Positions 15,674 through 23,349 of a DNA stretch of 27,706 nucleotides are shown here, piece after piece. Under the pieces are notes generated by a model. That model did not search any database. It saw nothing but the letters and a program-made list of their open reading frames with translations, and was not told the DNA's origin. This DNA comes from Stenotrophomonas maltophilia (lineage in GTDB: Bacteria > Pseudomonadota > Gammaproteobacteria > Xanthomonadales > Xanthomonadaceae): positions 374-28,079 of the forward strand of contig DJBL01000179.1 of the NCBI GenBank assembly GCA_002435595.1, read 5' to 3'. Positions within the stretch are counted from its first letter, which is position 1. Each line of letters opens with the position of its first letter. The position numbers and the translations under genes were made by a program.

Positions 15674-16156
15674 ATGTTCGATACTTCCACGCTTACCGGC
15701 AGCAAGCCGGAACAGTACGGCCAGCTGCTGGCCCAGGCCCGCGCGCTGGTGCACGGCGAACGCGACCGCATCGCCAACGCGGCCAACCTGTCGGCGCTGG
15801 TCTACCACGCGCTGCCGCACCTGAACTGGGTGGGCTTCTACTTCTTCGATGGCACCGAGCTGGTGGTCGGTCCGTTCCAGGGCCTGCCGGCCTGCGTGCG
15901 CATCCCGCTGGACAAGGGCGTGTGCGGGGCAGCCGCCAGCCAGCGCGTCACCCAGCGCATCGAGGACGTGGATGCCTTTCCCGGCCACATCGCCTGTGAT
16001 TCGGCCTCGCGCTCGGAACTGGTGGTGCCCCTGGTGCAGGGCGACACCCTGATCGGGGTGTTCGACCTGGACAGCCCCTCGTTGGCGCGTTTCGACGCCG
16101 AGGACCAGGCCGGCCTGGAAGCGATCGCCGCGGTGTTCGTCGAGGCGCTGGGATGA
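15674..16156 (+). CDS. msrC: Free methionine-(R)-sulfoxide reductase, GAF type
   Basis: A 160-residue cytoplasmic GAF-domain enzyme reducing free (not peptide-bound) methionine-(R)-sulfoxide. The diagnostic cysteines are all present: C74 in LPACVRIP, C84 in KGVCGAAA and C108 in GHIACDSASRSELVVP. Their spacing of 10 and 24 residues equals that of E. coli C84, C94 and C118. The remaining family blocks NWVGFYFF and GVFDLDSPSLARFDAEDQAGLE are also there. It overlaps the next gene by 4 nt (ATGA). With msrB and msrA 2.5 kb upstream, the window encodes three kinds of methionine sulfoxide reductase. Confidence 0.93.
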   Translation: MFDTSTLTGSKPEQYGQLLAQARALVHGERDRIANAANLSALVYHALPHLNWVGFYFFDGTELVVGPFQGLPACVRIPLDKGVCGAAASQRVTQRIEDVDAFPGHIACDSASRSELVVPLVQGDTLIGVFDLDSPSLARFDAEDQAGLEAIAAVFVEALG

Positions 16157-16524
16157 GTGCCAAGCTGCGCAACATCGGTCCCAAGAGCGCGGCCTGGCTG
16201 CGCCAGGTCGGGTTGCGCACGCCCGAGGAGCTGACCGCGATCGGCGCGGTCGGTGCCTTCGTCAAGGTCCGCCGGGCCGGCTTCAAGCCCAGCCTCAACC
16301 TGCTCTACTCGCTGGAGGGCGCGCTGCAGGACTGCCATTGGCAGGAGCTTCCCGAGGCACGCCGCAGCGAACTGGTGGCCGAGTACGAGGCGATCATCGC
16401 CGACAAGCCCCTGAAGAAGGCCCCGCCGGCGTCCGGCCCGGTGTTTGACCGCACCGCCGAACGCCGCGACGATGATGACCGCGAGGATGCGCTGCCGCTG
16501 GACAGCGACGAAGAAAACGCCTGA
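16153..16524 (+). CDS. TfoX C-terminal-domain protein
   Basis: A 123-residue protein whose first about 85 residues match the TfoX/Sxy C-terminal domain (LRNIGPKSAAWLRQVGLRTPEEL blocks, then AVGAFVKVRRAGFKPSLNLLYSLEGAL). This is a helical, helix-hairpin-helix-like domain; full-length TfoX controls competence in Haemophilus, but the N-terminal domain is missing here. The tail (about 88-123) is charged, acidic and probably disordered. It is translationally coupled to msrC by an ATGA overlap. Its stop codon abuts that of the convergent phosphatase gene. Specific function unknown. Confidence 0.85.
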   Translation: MSAKLRNIGPKSAAWLRQVGLRTPEELTAIGAVGAFVKVRRAGFKPSLNLLYSLEGALQDCHWQELPEARRSELVAEYEAIIADKPLKKAPPASGPVFDRTAERRDDDDREDALPLDSDEENA

Positions 16525-17103
16525 TCAGGCCTGCTGCAGTTCCAGCAGCTCGCCCCAGAGGCGGTCGCCTTCGCGCTCCACGCGCAGCTGCAGCCGCGTG
16601 CCGTGGTCGATGCGCAGCGCCCAGCACATGGCCATCGGCATCCCACATACCTGCGACAGCACCATCCGCAACGGTCCACCGTGGCTGACGATCAGCGTGG
16701 ACGGCGGCGCTGGCTCATCCAGCAGGCGGTGCAGGCCACGCACGATGCGGCGCTCGAAGTGGCCCCAGCTCTCGCCGTGCGGCGGTGGGTTGGCGTGCGG
16801 ATCCAGATGGAACGCCTGCAACTGCTGCATCGGCAGCTCGTGCAGCGGCTGGCCATCCCAGTCGCCGAAATCCAGCTCTTCCCATTCCTCGTCGTCGATC
16901 ACCGCCAGCCCGCGCGGCTGCGCCAGCGCCTGGGCCGTGGCCAGCGCACGCTGTCGCGGCGAACTGAGCACCCGCTCCCAACCCAGCGTGGCATAACGCG
17001 CGCACAGCGCCTCGGTACTGCCATCTTCCAGCGCGGGATCGGTGCGGCCATCCAGGTGGCCATCGCGGCCGGTGCTGGCGTGGCGGAGCAGGTCCAGGAT
17101 CAT
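16525..17103 (-). CDS. Histidine phosphatase family protein, alpha-ribazole phosphatase-like (CobC)
   Basis: A 192-residue member of the phosphoglycerate-mutase-like superfamily. Phosphoacceptor H8 lies in LLRHAST, the probable proton donor E76 in EELDFGDWDG and the second histidine H141 in IVSHGGPLRM. The WEELDFGDWDGQ signature and small size fit CobC-type alpha-ribazole-5'-phosphate phosphatases, which act in assembly of the cobalamin lower ligand. The neighbouring cobalamin riboswitch and btuB on the opposite strand support this. The ATG at 17103 starts directly at the family N-terminus; the reading frame continues upstream without homology. A general phosphoserine or sugar phosphatase is the alternative. 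Confidence 0.78.
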   Translation of the reverse strand: MILDLLRHASTGRDGHLDGRTDPALEDGSTEALCARYATLGWERVLSSPRQRALATAQALAQPRGLAVIDDEEWEELDFGDWDGQPLHELPMQQLQAFHLDPHANPPPHGESWGHFERRIVRGLHRLLDEPAPPSTLIVSHGGPLRMVLSQVCGMPMAMCWALRIDHGTRLQLRVEREGDRLWGELLELQQA

Positions 17104-17277
17104 GCCGGCACCGCGGCGGTGGGCCCTGCGGGCAACCGCGCGGAGGGGCCGATGGACCGGCAAGGGTGCTGCAACCACGGTGGGTTCATGGGGATCACAT
17201 CGTAGAACGAGGCGCATTCTAACCGCTCGAGCGCGGCCACCCGCGACCGCGCCGCTGTGGCAGGCAGGCCTTTGCTC

Positions 17278-17283
17278 TACACT
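17278..17283 (+). promoter_or_regulatory. Putative -10 element upstream of the cobalamin riboswitch
   Basis: TACACT, preceded by GCTC and followed by GCGCGC, lies just before the riboswitch. It matches the -10 consensus at four of six positions. No convincing -35 is visible. Confidence 0.35.
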
Positions 17284-17293
17284 GCGCGCACTT

Positions 17294-17490
17294 CCAGGTG
17301 ACCTGCGGCGCATGCCGGCAGGTTGAAACGGGAAGCCGGTGACGCAGCAGACCCCTGCCTGCCACTCCGGCGCTGCCCCCGCAACGGTAAGCGTGGAAAC
17401 ACCCGGCAATACGCCACTGTGCCTCGTGCATGGGAAGGCGCCGGGTGCGATGGCACCGCCATCGACCCGCAAGCCCGGAGACCGGCCTGG
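17294..17490 (+). ncRNA. Cobalamin (B12) riboswitch
   Basis: The conserved blocks occur in order: GAAACGGGAAGCCGGTG (17325-17341), GCTGCCCCCGCAACGGTAA (17372-17390), GCCACTG (17413-17419), GGGAAGG (17432-17438) and the B12 box AAGCCCGGAGACCGGCC (17471-17487). This is a class I adenosylcobalamin-type aptamer. It precedes btuB by 140 bp, so it should lower receptor synthesis when B12 is plentiful. The outer boundaries are approximate. The rest of 17104-17630 holds the divergent promoters and the expression platform; no gene is seen there. Confidence 0.95.
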
Positions 17491-17597
17491 AAGACGACTG
17501 GTTGCGATGCGGCGGGCATGGCGGCGGCAAGCGGCGCCGTGCGCGTCCGCCCACCGTCGAGTGACTTCCCCTGCGTCGCGATCATCCCCACCCCTTG

Positions 17598-17615
17598 CCG
17601 CGCGGGCGTGCGCGG
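17598..17615 (+). promoter_or_regulatory. Hairpin next to the btuB ribosome-binding site
   Basis: CCGCGC (17598-17603) and GCGCGG (17610-17615) pair across a 6-nt loop, ending 5 nt before the GGAG ribosome-binding site (17621-17624) of btuB. No T tract is seen between the aptamer and btuB, so control is more likely translational, with this hairpin part of the expression platform. Inference. Confidence 0.4.
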
Positions 17616-17630
17616 TGCATGGAGTCATTG

Positions 17631-19472
17631 ATGAAGCTGCAAACCCGCGTTCTTTCCCTGGCCGTGCTGTCGGCGCTGCCGCTGCTGGCATCGGCCCAGG
17701 ACGACACCACCGCGCTGGACCAGGTGCTGGTCACCGCCACCCGCACCCCGATCGCCCTGCAGGACAGCATCTCGCCTGCGCAGGTGATCGACCGCGCCGA
17801 GATCGAGCGCAGCCAGGCGCCGTCGTTGCAGGACCTGCTGCGCGGCCGCGCCGGCATCAACATCAACAACAGCGGCGGGCTGGGCAAGCAAAGCTCGCTG
17901 TTCCTGCGTGGCACCAACTCGGCCCACACCCTGGTGCTGGTCGATGGCGTGCGCATCAACACCGGCGACCTCGGCCTGGCCATGCTGCAGGACCTGCCGC
18001 TGGCCCAGATCGAGCGCATCGAGATCGTGCGCGGGCCGCAGTCCAGCCTGTACGGTGCCGATGCGATCGGTGGCGTGATCCAGATCTTCACCCGCCGCAA
18101 CGCCGGCACCTTCGCCCCGCACGTCCAGGTGGGTGGCGGCAGCAATGGCCTGCGCGAGGCCAGCGGTGGCTTCGGCGGCAGCGGCGAGCGCGGCTGGTTC
18201 GGCACCGATATCGCCTACCAGCACACCGACGGCATCAATGCCTGCCGGGGCGATGCGGCGACCTTCGCCGGCTGCGGCGCCGATGAACCCGACCGCGACG
18301 GCTACCGCAACCTGTCCATGAGCCTGCGTGGCGGCTACGCGCTGACCGATGCGCTGAGCGTGGAAGGCACCGCGCTGCGCGCCGAGGGCGAGAACCACTA
18401 CGACGGCTACTACAACTATTCGGAAACGCTGCAGCAGGTGCTCGGCGGCAAGGTCCGCTATACCCCGTCCGAGCGCTTCAACCTGACCGTCAATGTCGGC
18501 CGTGCCGACAACGAATCAGACAATTACAACGGCAGCACCTGGCTGGGTGCGGCGCAGACCCACCGCGACAGCGCCTCGGCACAGGCCGACATCGGCCTTG
18601 CCGACGGTCAGCTGCTCAGCGCCGGCGTGGACTGGAGCCAGGACAACCTGGATGGCAGCAGCGCCGGCTACCTGGTCGACAGCCGCGACAACACCGGCGT
18701 GTTCGTGCAGTACCAGGGCCGTTTCGGCGCACACCACCTGCAGGCCAGCGTGCGCAACGATGACAACGAACAGTTCGGCAACCACACCACCGGCAGCCTC
18801 GGCTGGGGCATGGAACTGGGCAGCGGCCTGCGCCTGAACGCCAGCTACGGCACCGCGTTCAAGGCGCCCACCTTCAGTGACCTGTACGACCCGTGGAGCG
18901 GCGTGCCGGGCCTGGACCCGGAGACGTCCAAGAGCGCCAACCTCGGTATCGCCCAGCAGGGTGACGGCTGGCGCTGGGGCCTGGACGTGTATGAAACCCG
19001 CATCGATGACCTGATCACCTACGATTCCACCACCTTCATGATGTCGCAGGTAGAAAAGGCCCGCATCCGCGGTGCCGAGTTGACCGGCGCGATCACGCTG
19101 GCCGGGTTCGACGTGAACGCCCAGCTCAGCCACACCGATCCGCGCAACCGTACCGACGGCAGCGCGCAGTTCGACAACTGGCTGGCGCGCCGCGCGCAGA
19201 ACACCGCGCGCCTGGACATCGACCGCCGCTTCGGCGACTTCCGCGCCGGCATCACCGCCAACGGCGCGGGCAAGCGCTACGACAACGCCGCCAACACCGT
19301 GCGCCTGGCCGGCTACGGCACGCTGGATCTGCGCCTGGAATACGCGATCAGTCGCGACTGGTCGGTGCTGGGCCGGGTCAGCAACGTGTTCGACCGCGAC
19401 TACGAAACCGTGGCCTGGTTCAACCAGCCCGGCCGCGAGTACCGCCTGAGCGTGCGTTACCAGCCCAAGTAA
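17631..19472 (+). CDS. btuB: Vitamin B12 outer-membrane receptor BtuB
   Basis: A 613-residue TonB-dependent receptor, nearly the same length as E. coli BtuB (614). The ATG at 17631 has GGAG 6 nt upstream, and a signal peptide ends LLASA-Q at residue 22. The TonB box DQVLVTATR (30-38) is followed by a plug with LQDLLRGRAGI, FLRGTNSAHTLVLVDGVR and RIEIVRGPQSSLYGADAIGGV blocks, then the barrel. An external loop carries two cysteines and an aspartate-rich DEPDRDGYRN stretch, comparable with the calcium-binding loops of BtuB. The upstream cobalamin riboswitch confirms the substrate. The C-terminus ends RLSVRYQPK, not in the usual terminal aromatic residue. Confidence 0.95.
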   Translation: MKLQTRVLSLAVLSALPLLASAQDDTTALDQVLVTATRTPIALQDSISPAQVIDRAEIERSQAPSLQDLLRGRAGININNSGGLGKQSSLFLRGTNSAHTLVLVDGVRINTGDLGLAMLQDLPLAQIERIEIVRGPQSSLYGADAIGGVIQIFTRRNAGTFAPHVQVGGGSNGLREASGGFGGSGERGWFGTDIAYQHTDGINACRGDAATFAGCGADEPDRDGYRNLSMSLRGGYALTDALSVEGTALRAEGENHYDGYYNYSETLQQVLGGKVRYTPSERFNLTVNVGRADNESDNYNGSTWLGAAQTHRDSASAQADIGLADGQLLSAGVDWSQDNLDGSSAGYLVDSRDNTGVFVQYQGRFGAHHLQASVRNDDNEQFGNHTTGSLGWGMELGSGLRLNASYGTAFKAPTFSDLYDPWSGVPGLDPETSKSANLGIAQQGDGWRWGLDVYETRIDDLITYDSTTFMMSQVEKARIRGAELTGAITLAGFDVNAQLSHTDPRNRTDGSAQFDNWLARRAQNTARLDIDRRFGDFRAGITANGAGKRYDNAANTVRLAGYGTLDLRLEYAISRDWSVLGRVSNVFDRDYETVAWFNQPGREYRLSVRYQPK

Positions 19473-19478
19473 GCGCGC

Positions 19479-19503
19479 GGGACGGCGGCACGCCCGCCGT
19501 CCC
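19479..19503 (+). terminator. Strong hairpin after btuB
   Basis: GGGACGGCGG (19479-19488) and CCGCCGTCCC (19494-19503) form a perfect 10-bp stem with a 5-nt loop, 6 nt after the btuB stop. The T tract is missing, so termination efficiency is uncertain. Confidence 0.6.
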
Positions 19504-19515
19504 TCCGCCGGGTGG

Positions 19516-19537
19516 GTGCCGACCTTTGGGTCGGCAC
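19516..19537. repeat. REP-type palindrome between convergent btuB and gph
   Basis: GTGCCGACC (19516-19524) and GGTCGGCAC (19529-19537) pair around TTTG. It is a variant of the GTAG-type palindromes, placed between convergent genes where it can serve as a bidirectional 3'-end hairpin. Confidence 0.7.
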
Positions 19538-19544
19538 ACGCTCG

Positions 19545-20207
19545 TTACAGCGCCAGCAGTTCCCGCAGATCGTCCATCACCGCCACTGCCTCGACGTTGT
19601 CCAGATCGAGCCCGCGCGGATACCCATAGCGCACCAGCGCCACCGGCATGCCCGCGTCCACCGCGGCGCGGTAATCGGTGATCGAATCACCCACCATCAG
19701 CGCCGCCTGCGGGGCCACCCCGAAGTGCGCGGCGATATGCCGCAAGGGCGCCCCGCTGGGCTTGCGCTCGGGCAACGAATCACCGCCCAGTACCAGTGCA
19801 AACTGCGCCTGCAGTCCGAAGTGCTGCAGCAACGGCGCCACCAGGGCCGACGGCTTGTTGGTGCAGATCGCCAACGCCACGCCCTCATCGCGCAGTGCAT
19901 GCAACGCCGCTTCCACCCCGTCGAACAGGCGCGGGCTGCGCAACAGGCACGCTTCGTAATGGCGCATGAAACCGGGCATCACCGCGTCCAGGTCGACGGC
20001 GCTGCCAGCCGCATCGAAGGCCTGCTCCACCAACCGGCGCACGCCATCGCCGATCCAGGTCAGCACGGTGGCCTCGGGCACGCGCGGCAACTGCCAGTCC
20101 TGCAGCGTGCGGTTCAGGGCTTCGGCGATATCGGCCGCGCTGTCCACCAGCGTGCCATCCAGATCAAACACCACCAACGGATACGGATACGACAAGGCAA
20201 TGCTCAC
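19545..20207 (-). CDS. gph: HAD hydrolase, phosphoglycolate phosphatase-like (Gph)
   Basis: A 220-residue haloacid-dehalogenase phosphatase that hydrolyses 2-phosphoglycolate or a similar small phosphoester. Motif I is DLDGT with D15 and D17, motif II T116 in ICTNKP, motif III K149 in ERKPSG and motif IV GDS..D (D174, D178) in MVGDSITDYRAA. The helical cap lies between motifs I and II. The start is uncertain: the GTG at 20207 is chosen because a TACAAT -10 element (20233-20228 on the minus strand) lies about 20 nt upstream, which excludes the longer frame. MurNAc-6-phosphate phosphatase (MupP) is a close alternative in this subfamily. Confidence 0.85.
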   Translation of the reverse strand: MSIALSYPYPLVVFDLDGTLVDSAADIAEALNRTLQDWQLPRVPEATVLTWIGDGVRRLVEQAFDAAGSAVDLDAVMPGFMRHYEACLLRSPRLFDGVEAALHALRDEGVALAICTNKPSALVAPLLQHFGLQAQFALVLGGDSLPERKPSGAPLRHIAAHFGVAPQAALMVGDSITDYRAAVDAGMPVALVRYGYPRGLDLDNVEAVAVMDDLRELLAL

Positions 20208-20227
20208 TTCCACAGCAGGGAAGCACC

Positions 20228-20233
20228 ATTGTA
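20228..20233 (-). promoter_or_regulatory. Putative -10 element of the gph-like gene
   Basis: TACAAT on the minus strand, five of six consensus positions, lies about 20 nt before the proposed GTG start. No -35 was recognised. Confidence 0.35.
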
Positions 20234-20279
20234 CGGAGGTGCGCGTGTGATGCCGTTGCACGCCCGGGTAGCGCCGCGT

Positions 20280-21182
20280 TTACAGCTGCGCCAGGAATTC
20301 CGGGCTGGAAAAGCGTTCCACCAGGAAATCCAGGAAGCTGCGCATGATCGTCGGCAGCTGCCGGCGTGAGGCATACACCGCGTGGATGCCCAGGCCTTCC
20401 ACTTCGTAATCGGGCAGCACCTCGATCAGCTCGCCACTGCGCAGCAACGGCGCGATCTGGTAGGTGGGCAGCATCGCGATGCCGGCGCCGGCACGCACCG
20501 CTTCGAGCAGCAGGGATGCTTCATTGGCACTGATGTTGCCACCCACCGCCACCGCGATCTTCCGTCCGTCGCGTTGCAGATGCCACACGCTCTTGCCCAC
20601 GTAGTGGTGGGTCAGGCAGTTGTGCGCGGCCAGCGCGTCGGCCGTGGTCGGCGCACCGCGTTCGGCCAGGTACGACGGCGCCGCGCACAGCACCGAACGG
20701 CACGGGGCCAGCCGCCGCGCGATCAGCGCCGGGTCGATCGCACGCGAGATGCGCACCGCGATATCCACGCGTTCTTCGACCAGGTTGACCACCCGGTCCA
20801 CCAGCAGCAGCTCCACCCGCGTCAGCGGATACCGCTTGACGAAGTCGGCCACCGCCGCGGCCAGGTGGATCTGCCCGAAGGACACGCTCGCCGTGACCCG
20901 GATCAGCCCGTGCGGTTCGGGGTTGTCGCTGGCCAGTTCGCCGTGCAGTTCATCGCCGATGGCCAGGATCTGCCGGAACCGCAGCAGCGCCGCCTCGCCC
21001 GGGCCGGTCAGGCTGATCCGGCGCGTGGTCCGGTGCAGCAACCGCGCGCCCAGCCAGCGCTCCACCTCGGCCAGGTAGCGGGTCACCATCGCACGCGACA
21101 TCTCCAGCGCCTCGGCCGCCGCGGTCAGGCTGCCGCGCTCGACCACCTCCACGAACACGTTCATCGCCGTCATCCGGTCCAT
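20280..21182 (-). CDS. LysR-family transcriptional regulator
   Basis: A 300-residue regulator. The winged-helix domain is at 1-60, with the recognition region SLTAAAEALEMSRAMVTRYL, followed by the linker helix (VERWLGARLLHRTTRRISLT). The effector-binding domain at about 90-295 contains the typical ERVDIAVRI and AGAGIAMLPTY blocks. It belongs to the subgroup resembling AaeR/DmlR-type regulators that sit opposite small oxidoreductases. It diverges from the NAD(P)-binding oxidoreductase across 97 bp, which makes that gene its likely target. Inducer unknown. Confidence 0.93.
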   Translation of the reverse strand: MDRMTAMNVFVEVVERGSLTAAAEALEMSRAMVTRYLAEVERWLGARLLHRTTRRISLTGPGEAALLRFRQILAIGDELHGELASDNPEPHGLIRVTASVSFGQIHLAAAVADFVKRYPLTRVELLLVDRVVNLVEERVDIAVRISRAIDPALIARRLAPCRSVLCAAPSYLAERGAPTTADALAAHNCLTHHYVGKSVWHLQRDGRKIAVAVGGNISANEASLLLEAVRAGAGIAMLPTYQIAPLLRSGELIEVLPDYEVEGLGIHAVYASRRQLPTIMRSFLDFLVERFSSPEFLAQL

Positions 21183-21279
21183 TTGATCGATCCGCGCAAC
21201 AAATTAGCCCGTTATACGCGGTTTTTCGTTCGATTCCAGACGCATACGCTGGCCTTCCTTCCTCAACGGATCCGCCCCC

Positions 21280-21918
21280 ATGAAAATCGCCCTCGTTGGT
21301 GCCACCGGCAACATCGGCCGTGAAATCGCCCGCCAGGCCCTCGCCCGCGGCCATCAGGTCACCGCCATCGTGCGCCGTGAAACCGACCTGCCGGCCGAAC
21401 TGGACGGCGCCCAGCTGGCCGTCGCCGCGCTGGATGACACCGACGCCCTGGCCGCGGTGATCGCCGGCCACGACGTGCTGGCCAGCGCCTTCGGCCCGCG
21501 TCCGGGCGATGCGCCCAGCACCGTGACCACCACCAGCGCCGCGCTGGTCAAGGCCGCGCGCCAGGCCGGCGTGCCGCGCTTCATCATGGTCGGCGGCGCC
21601 GGCAGCCTGGAAGTCGCCCCCGGCGTACAGCTGGTGGATACCGAGGGCTTCCCGGACGCCTACAAGCCGGTTGCCCTGGCCGCGCGCGAGACGCTGAAGC
21701 AGCTGCAGGCCGTCGACGACCTGGACTGGACCTTCTACTCGCCCGCCGCCGAGATCGGCCCCGGCCCGCAGCGCGGTGGCTTCCGCACCCAGGCCCGCAA
21801 CTTCCTGGTGGGGGCTGACGGCCACAGCCGGATCAGCTACGCCGACTACGCCGACGCCTTCGTCAGCGAGATCGAAACCCCGCAGTACGTGCGGCAGATC
21901 GCCACGGTTGCGTACTGA
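21280..21918 (+). CDS. NAD(P)-binding oxidoreductase (atypical SDR, YwnB/NmrA-like)
   Basis: A 212-residue cytoplasmic Rossmann protein. The dinucleotide motif GATGNIG is at 7-13 and is followed by basic RR residues near 32-33, which favours NADPH. The SDR catalytic Tyr-x-x-x-Lys is not evident; the fold matches the NAD(P)H-binding PF13460-type family that includes sugar-epimerase-like and biliverdin-reductase-like proteins. The gene is divergent from a LysR regulator, and the AT-rich 97-bp intergenic segment (21183-21279) should hold both promoters. Substrate unknown, perhaps a quinone or reactive electrophile, as for many LysR-controlled members. Confidence 0.88.
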   Translation: MKIALVGATGNIGREIARQALARGHQVTAIVRRETDLPAELDGAQLAVAALDDTDALAAVIAGHDVLASAFGPRPGDAPSTVTTTSAALVKAARQAGVPRFIMVGGAGSLEVAPGVQLVDTEGFPDAYKPVALAARETLKQLQAVDDLDWTFYSPAAEIGPGPQRGGFRTQARNFLVGADGHSRISYADYADAFVSEIETPQYVRQIATVAY

Positions 21919-21938
21919 CCCGGCTGCCGATGTGAAGC

Positions 21939-21961
21939 AGCCGACCAACGGTCGGCTCTAC
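21939..21961. repeat. GTAG-type REP palindrome
   Basis: AGCCGACC (21939-21946), loop AAC, GGTCGGCT (21950-21957), then CTAC (21958-21961), the complement of the GTAG head. It lies between the oxidoreductase stop and the metallo-beta-lactamase-fold gene. Confidence 0.8.
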
Positions 21962-22007
21962 CGGCCCCGGTGTCATGTCGGGGCCGCTCTGCACAGGAAT
22001 TCCTGAT

Positions 22008-22922
22008 ATGCCGAACGTCTCGCGCACCACCCTGGCCCTGGCGTTGACGCTGGGTACCGCGCTCGCCGTGACCGCACCGGCCATCAGCCACGCCGCCACG
22101 GCCACCGCCCAAGCCCACGCGCTGCAGGTACAGCCCTACCACCCCGGCGACAAAGCACGGTTCTCGGTCGCCTCCACCCTGGTTACCGGCCGCCGCGAGG
22201 CGATCCTCATCGACGCCCAGTTCGCCGCGTCCGACGCGGCCCAACTGGTGCAGCGCATCCGCGCCTCCGGCAAGCAGCTGACCACCATCTACATCAGCCA
22301 CGGCGACCCGGACTACTACTTCGGCCTGGCCACCCTGCAGGACGCCTTCCCGCACGCCCGCATCGTCGCCACCGCCCCCACCGTGGCCCACATCACCGCC
22401 ACCCACGCCGGCAAACTCGCCTACTGGGGCCCGCAGATGGGCGCCGACAAACCCAGCCGCATCGTCATTCCCGACATCCTCCAGGGCGACACCCTCACCC
22501 TGGAAGGCCAGCCGCTGACGCTCATCGGCCTCCACGGCCCCACCCCCGACCGCACCGTGCTCTGGATACCCAGCCTGCGCACCCTCGTGGGCGGCATTCC
22601 CGTCGTTGCCGGCGAACACGTCTGGATGGCCGACACCCAAAGCCCCCAATCGCACACCGATTGGCTGACCACCCTGACCACCCTCGCGGCCCTCAAGCCT
22701 GCCCACGTCATCCCCGGCCACTACGCACGGGGCGCCGCCCTGGACGCCACCGCCCTCACCTTCACCGCCGAGTACATCCGCGCGTTCGATGAAGAAACCG
22801 CGCGCAGCACGAATGCGGACGCCTTGGTCGCCGCGATGAAAAAACGTTACCCGACCCTGCCGGGCGTGGGCTCGTTGGAGATCAGCGCAAAGGTCGCCAA
22901 GGGCGAAATGCAGTGGCCGTGA
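22008..22922 (+). CDS. Exported metallo-beta-lactamase-fold protein with altered metal motif
   Basis: A 304-residue protein. The ATG at 22008 has AGGA about 10 nt upstream and begins a signal peptide ending SHAATA near residue 32. The MBL fold is recognisable from ILIDAQFA, TTIYISHGDPDYYFGLATL, FPHARIVA and HVIPGHYARGAAL. The metal motif HxHxDH appears as H98-G-D100-P-D102-Y103, so the second and last histidines are replaced. I recall the HGDPDxYF variant as a trait of one MBL family, so this is probably not a mutation. Catalysis and substrate are unknown. The last about 55 codons are duplicated downstream (22754-23051 and 23052-23349). Confidence 0.85.
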   Translation: MPNVSRTTLALALTLGTALAVTAPAISHAATATAQAHALQVQPYHPGDKARFSVASTLVTGRREAILIDAQFAASDAAQLVQRIRASGKQLTTIYISHGDPDYYFGLATLQDAFPHARIVATAPTVAHITATHAGKLAYWGPQMGADKPSRIVIPDILQGDTLTLEGQPLTLIGLHGPTPDRTVLWIPSLRTLVGGIPVVAGEHVWMADTQSPQSHTDWLTTLTTLAALKPAHVIPGHYARGAALDATALTFTAEYIRAFDEETARSTNADALVAAMKKRYPTLPGVGSLEISAKVAKGEMQWP

Positions 22923-23349
22923 GCGCGCGTCACGCGGTGGAGAAAGCGATGTAACGCATCCAGAAAGAGGCACCGCGGTGATTGTTGTCATGCCACAACA
23001 GAACGTTGGCAGAGCACAGGCAGTCGATCGGGATGCGACCCTACCGATCCGCCTCACCTTCACCGCCGAGTACATCCGCGCGTTCGATGAAGAAACCGCA
23101 CGCAGCACGAATGCGGACGCCTTGGTCGCCGCGATAAAAAAACGTTACCCGACCCTGCTGGGCGTGTGCTCGCTGGAGATCAGCGCAAAGGTCGCCAAGG
23201 GCGAAATGCAGTGGCCGTGAGCGCGCGTCACGCGGTGGAGAAAGCGATGTAACGCATCCAGAAAGAAGCACCGCGGTGATTGTTGTCATGCCACCACAGA
23301 GCGTTGGCAAAGCACAGGCAGTCGATCGGGATGCGACCCTACCGAGCCG
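22754..23349. repeat. 298-bp tandem duplication, two copies
   Basis: Unit 1 (22754-23051) and unit 2 (23052-23349) are exactly adjacent, equal in length, without gaps and differ at about ten bases. Each holds the 3' end of the MBL-fold gene, its stop codon and about 130 bp of downstream DNA ending in a block at 23021-23045 and 23319-23343 (CAGTCGATCGGGATGCGACC, then CTACC). This is a recent duplication with breakpoints inside a gene. Confidence 0.93.
23054..23220 (+). pseudogene. Duplicated 3' fragment of the MBL-fold gene
   Basis: Unit 2 keeps the reading frame for the last about 55 residues (LTFTAEYIRAFDEE...GEMQWP) with M-to-I, P-to-L and G-to-C changes. The open frame around it starts at a GTG (22978) within intergenic DNA, has no ribosome-binding site and encodes no complete domain. 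It is best treated as a gene fragment. Confidence 0.8.

Noticed and set aside
22978..23220. An 80-codon open frame starting in intergenic DNA
   Set aside because: It is a fusion of non-coding sequence with the duplicated 3' end of the MBL gene; no ribosome-binding site and no complete domain.
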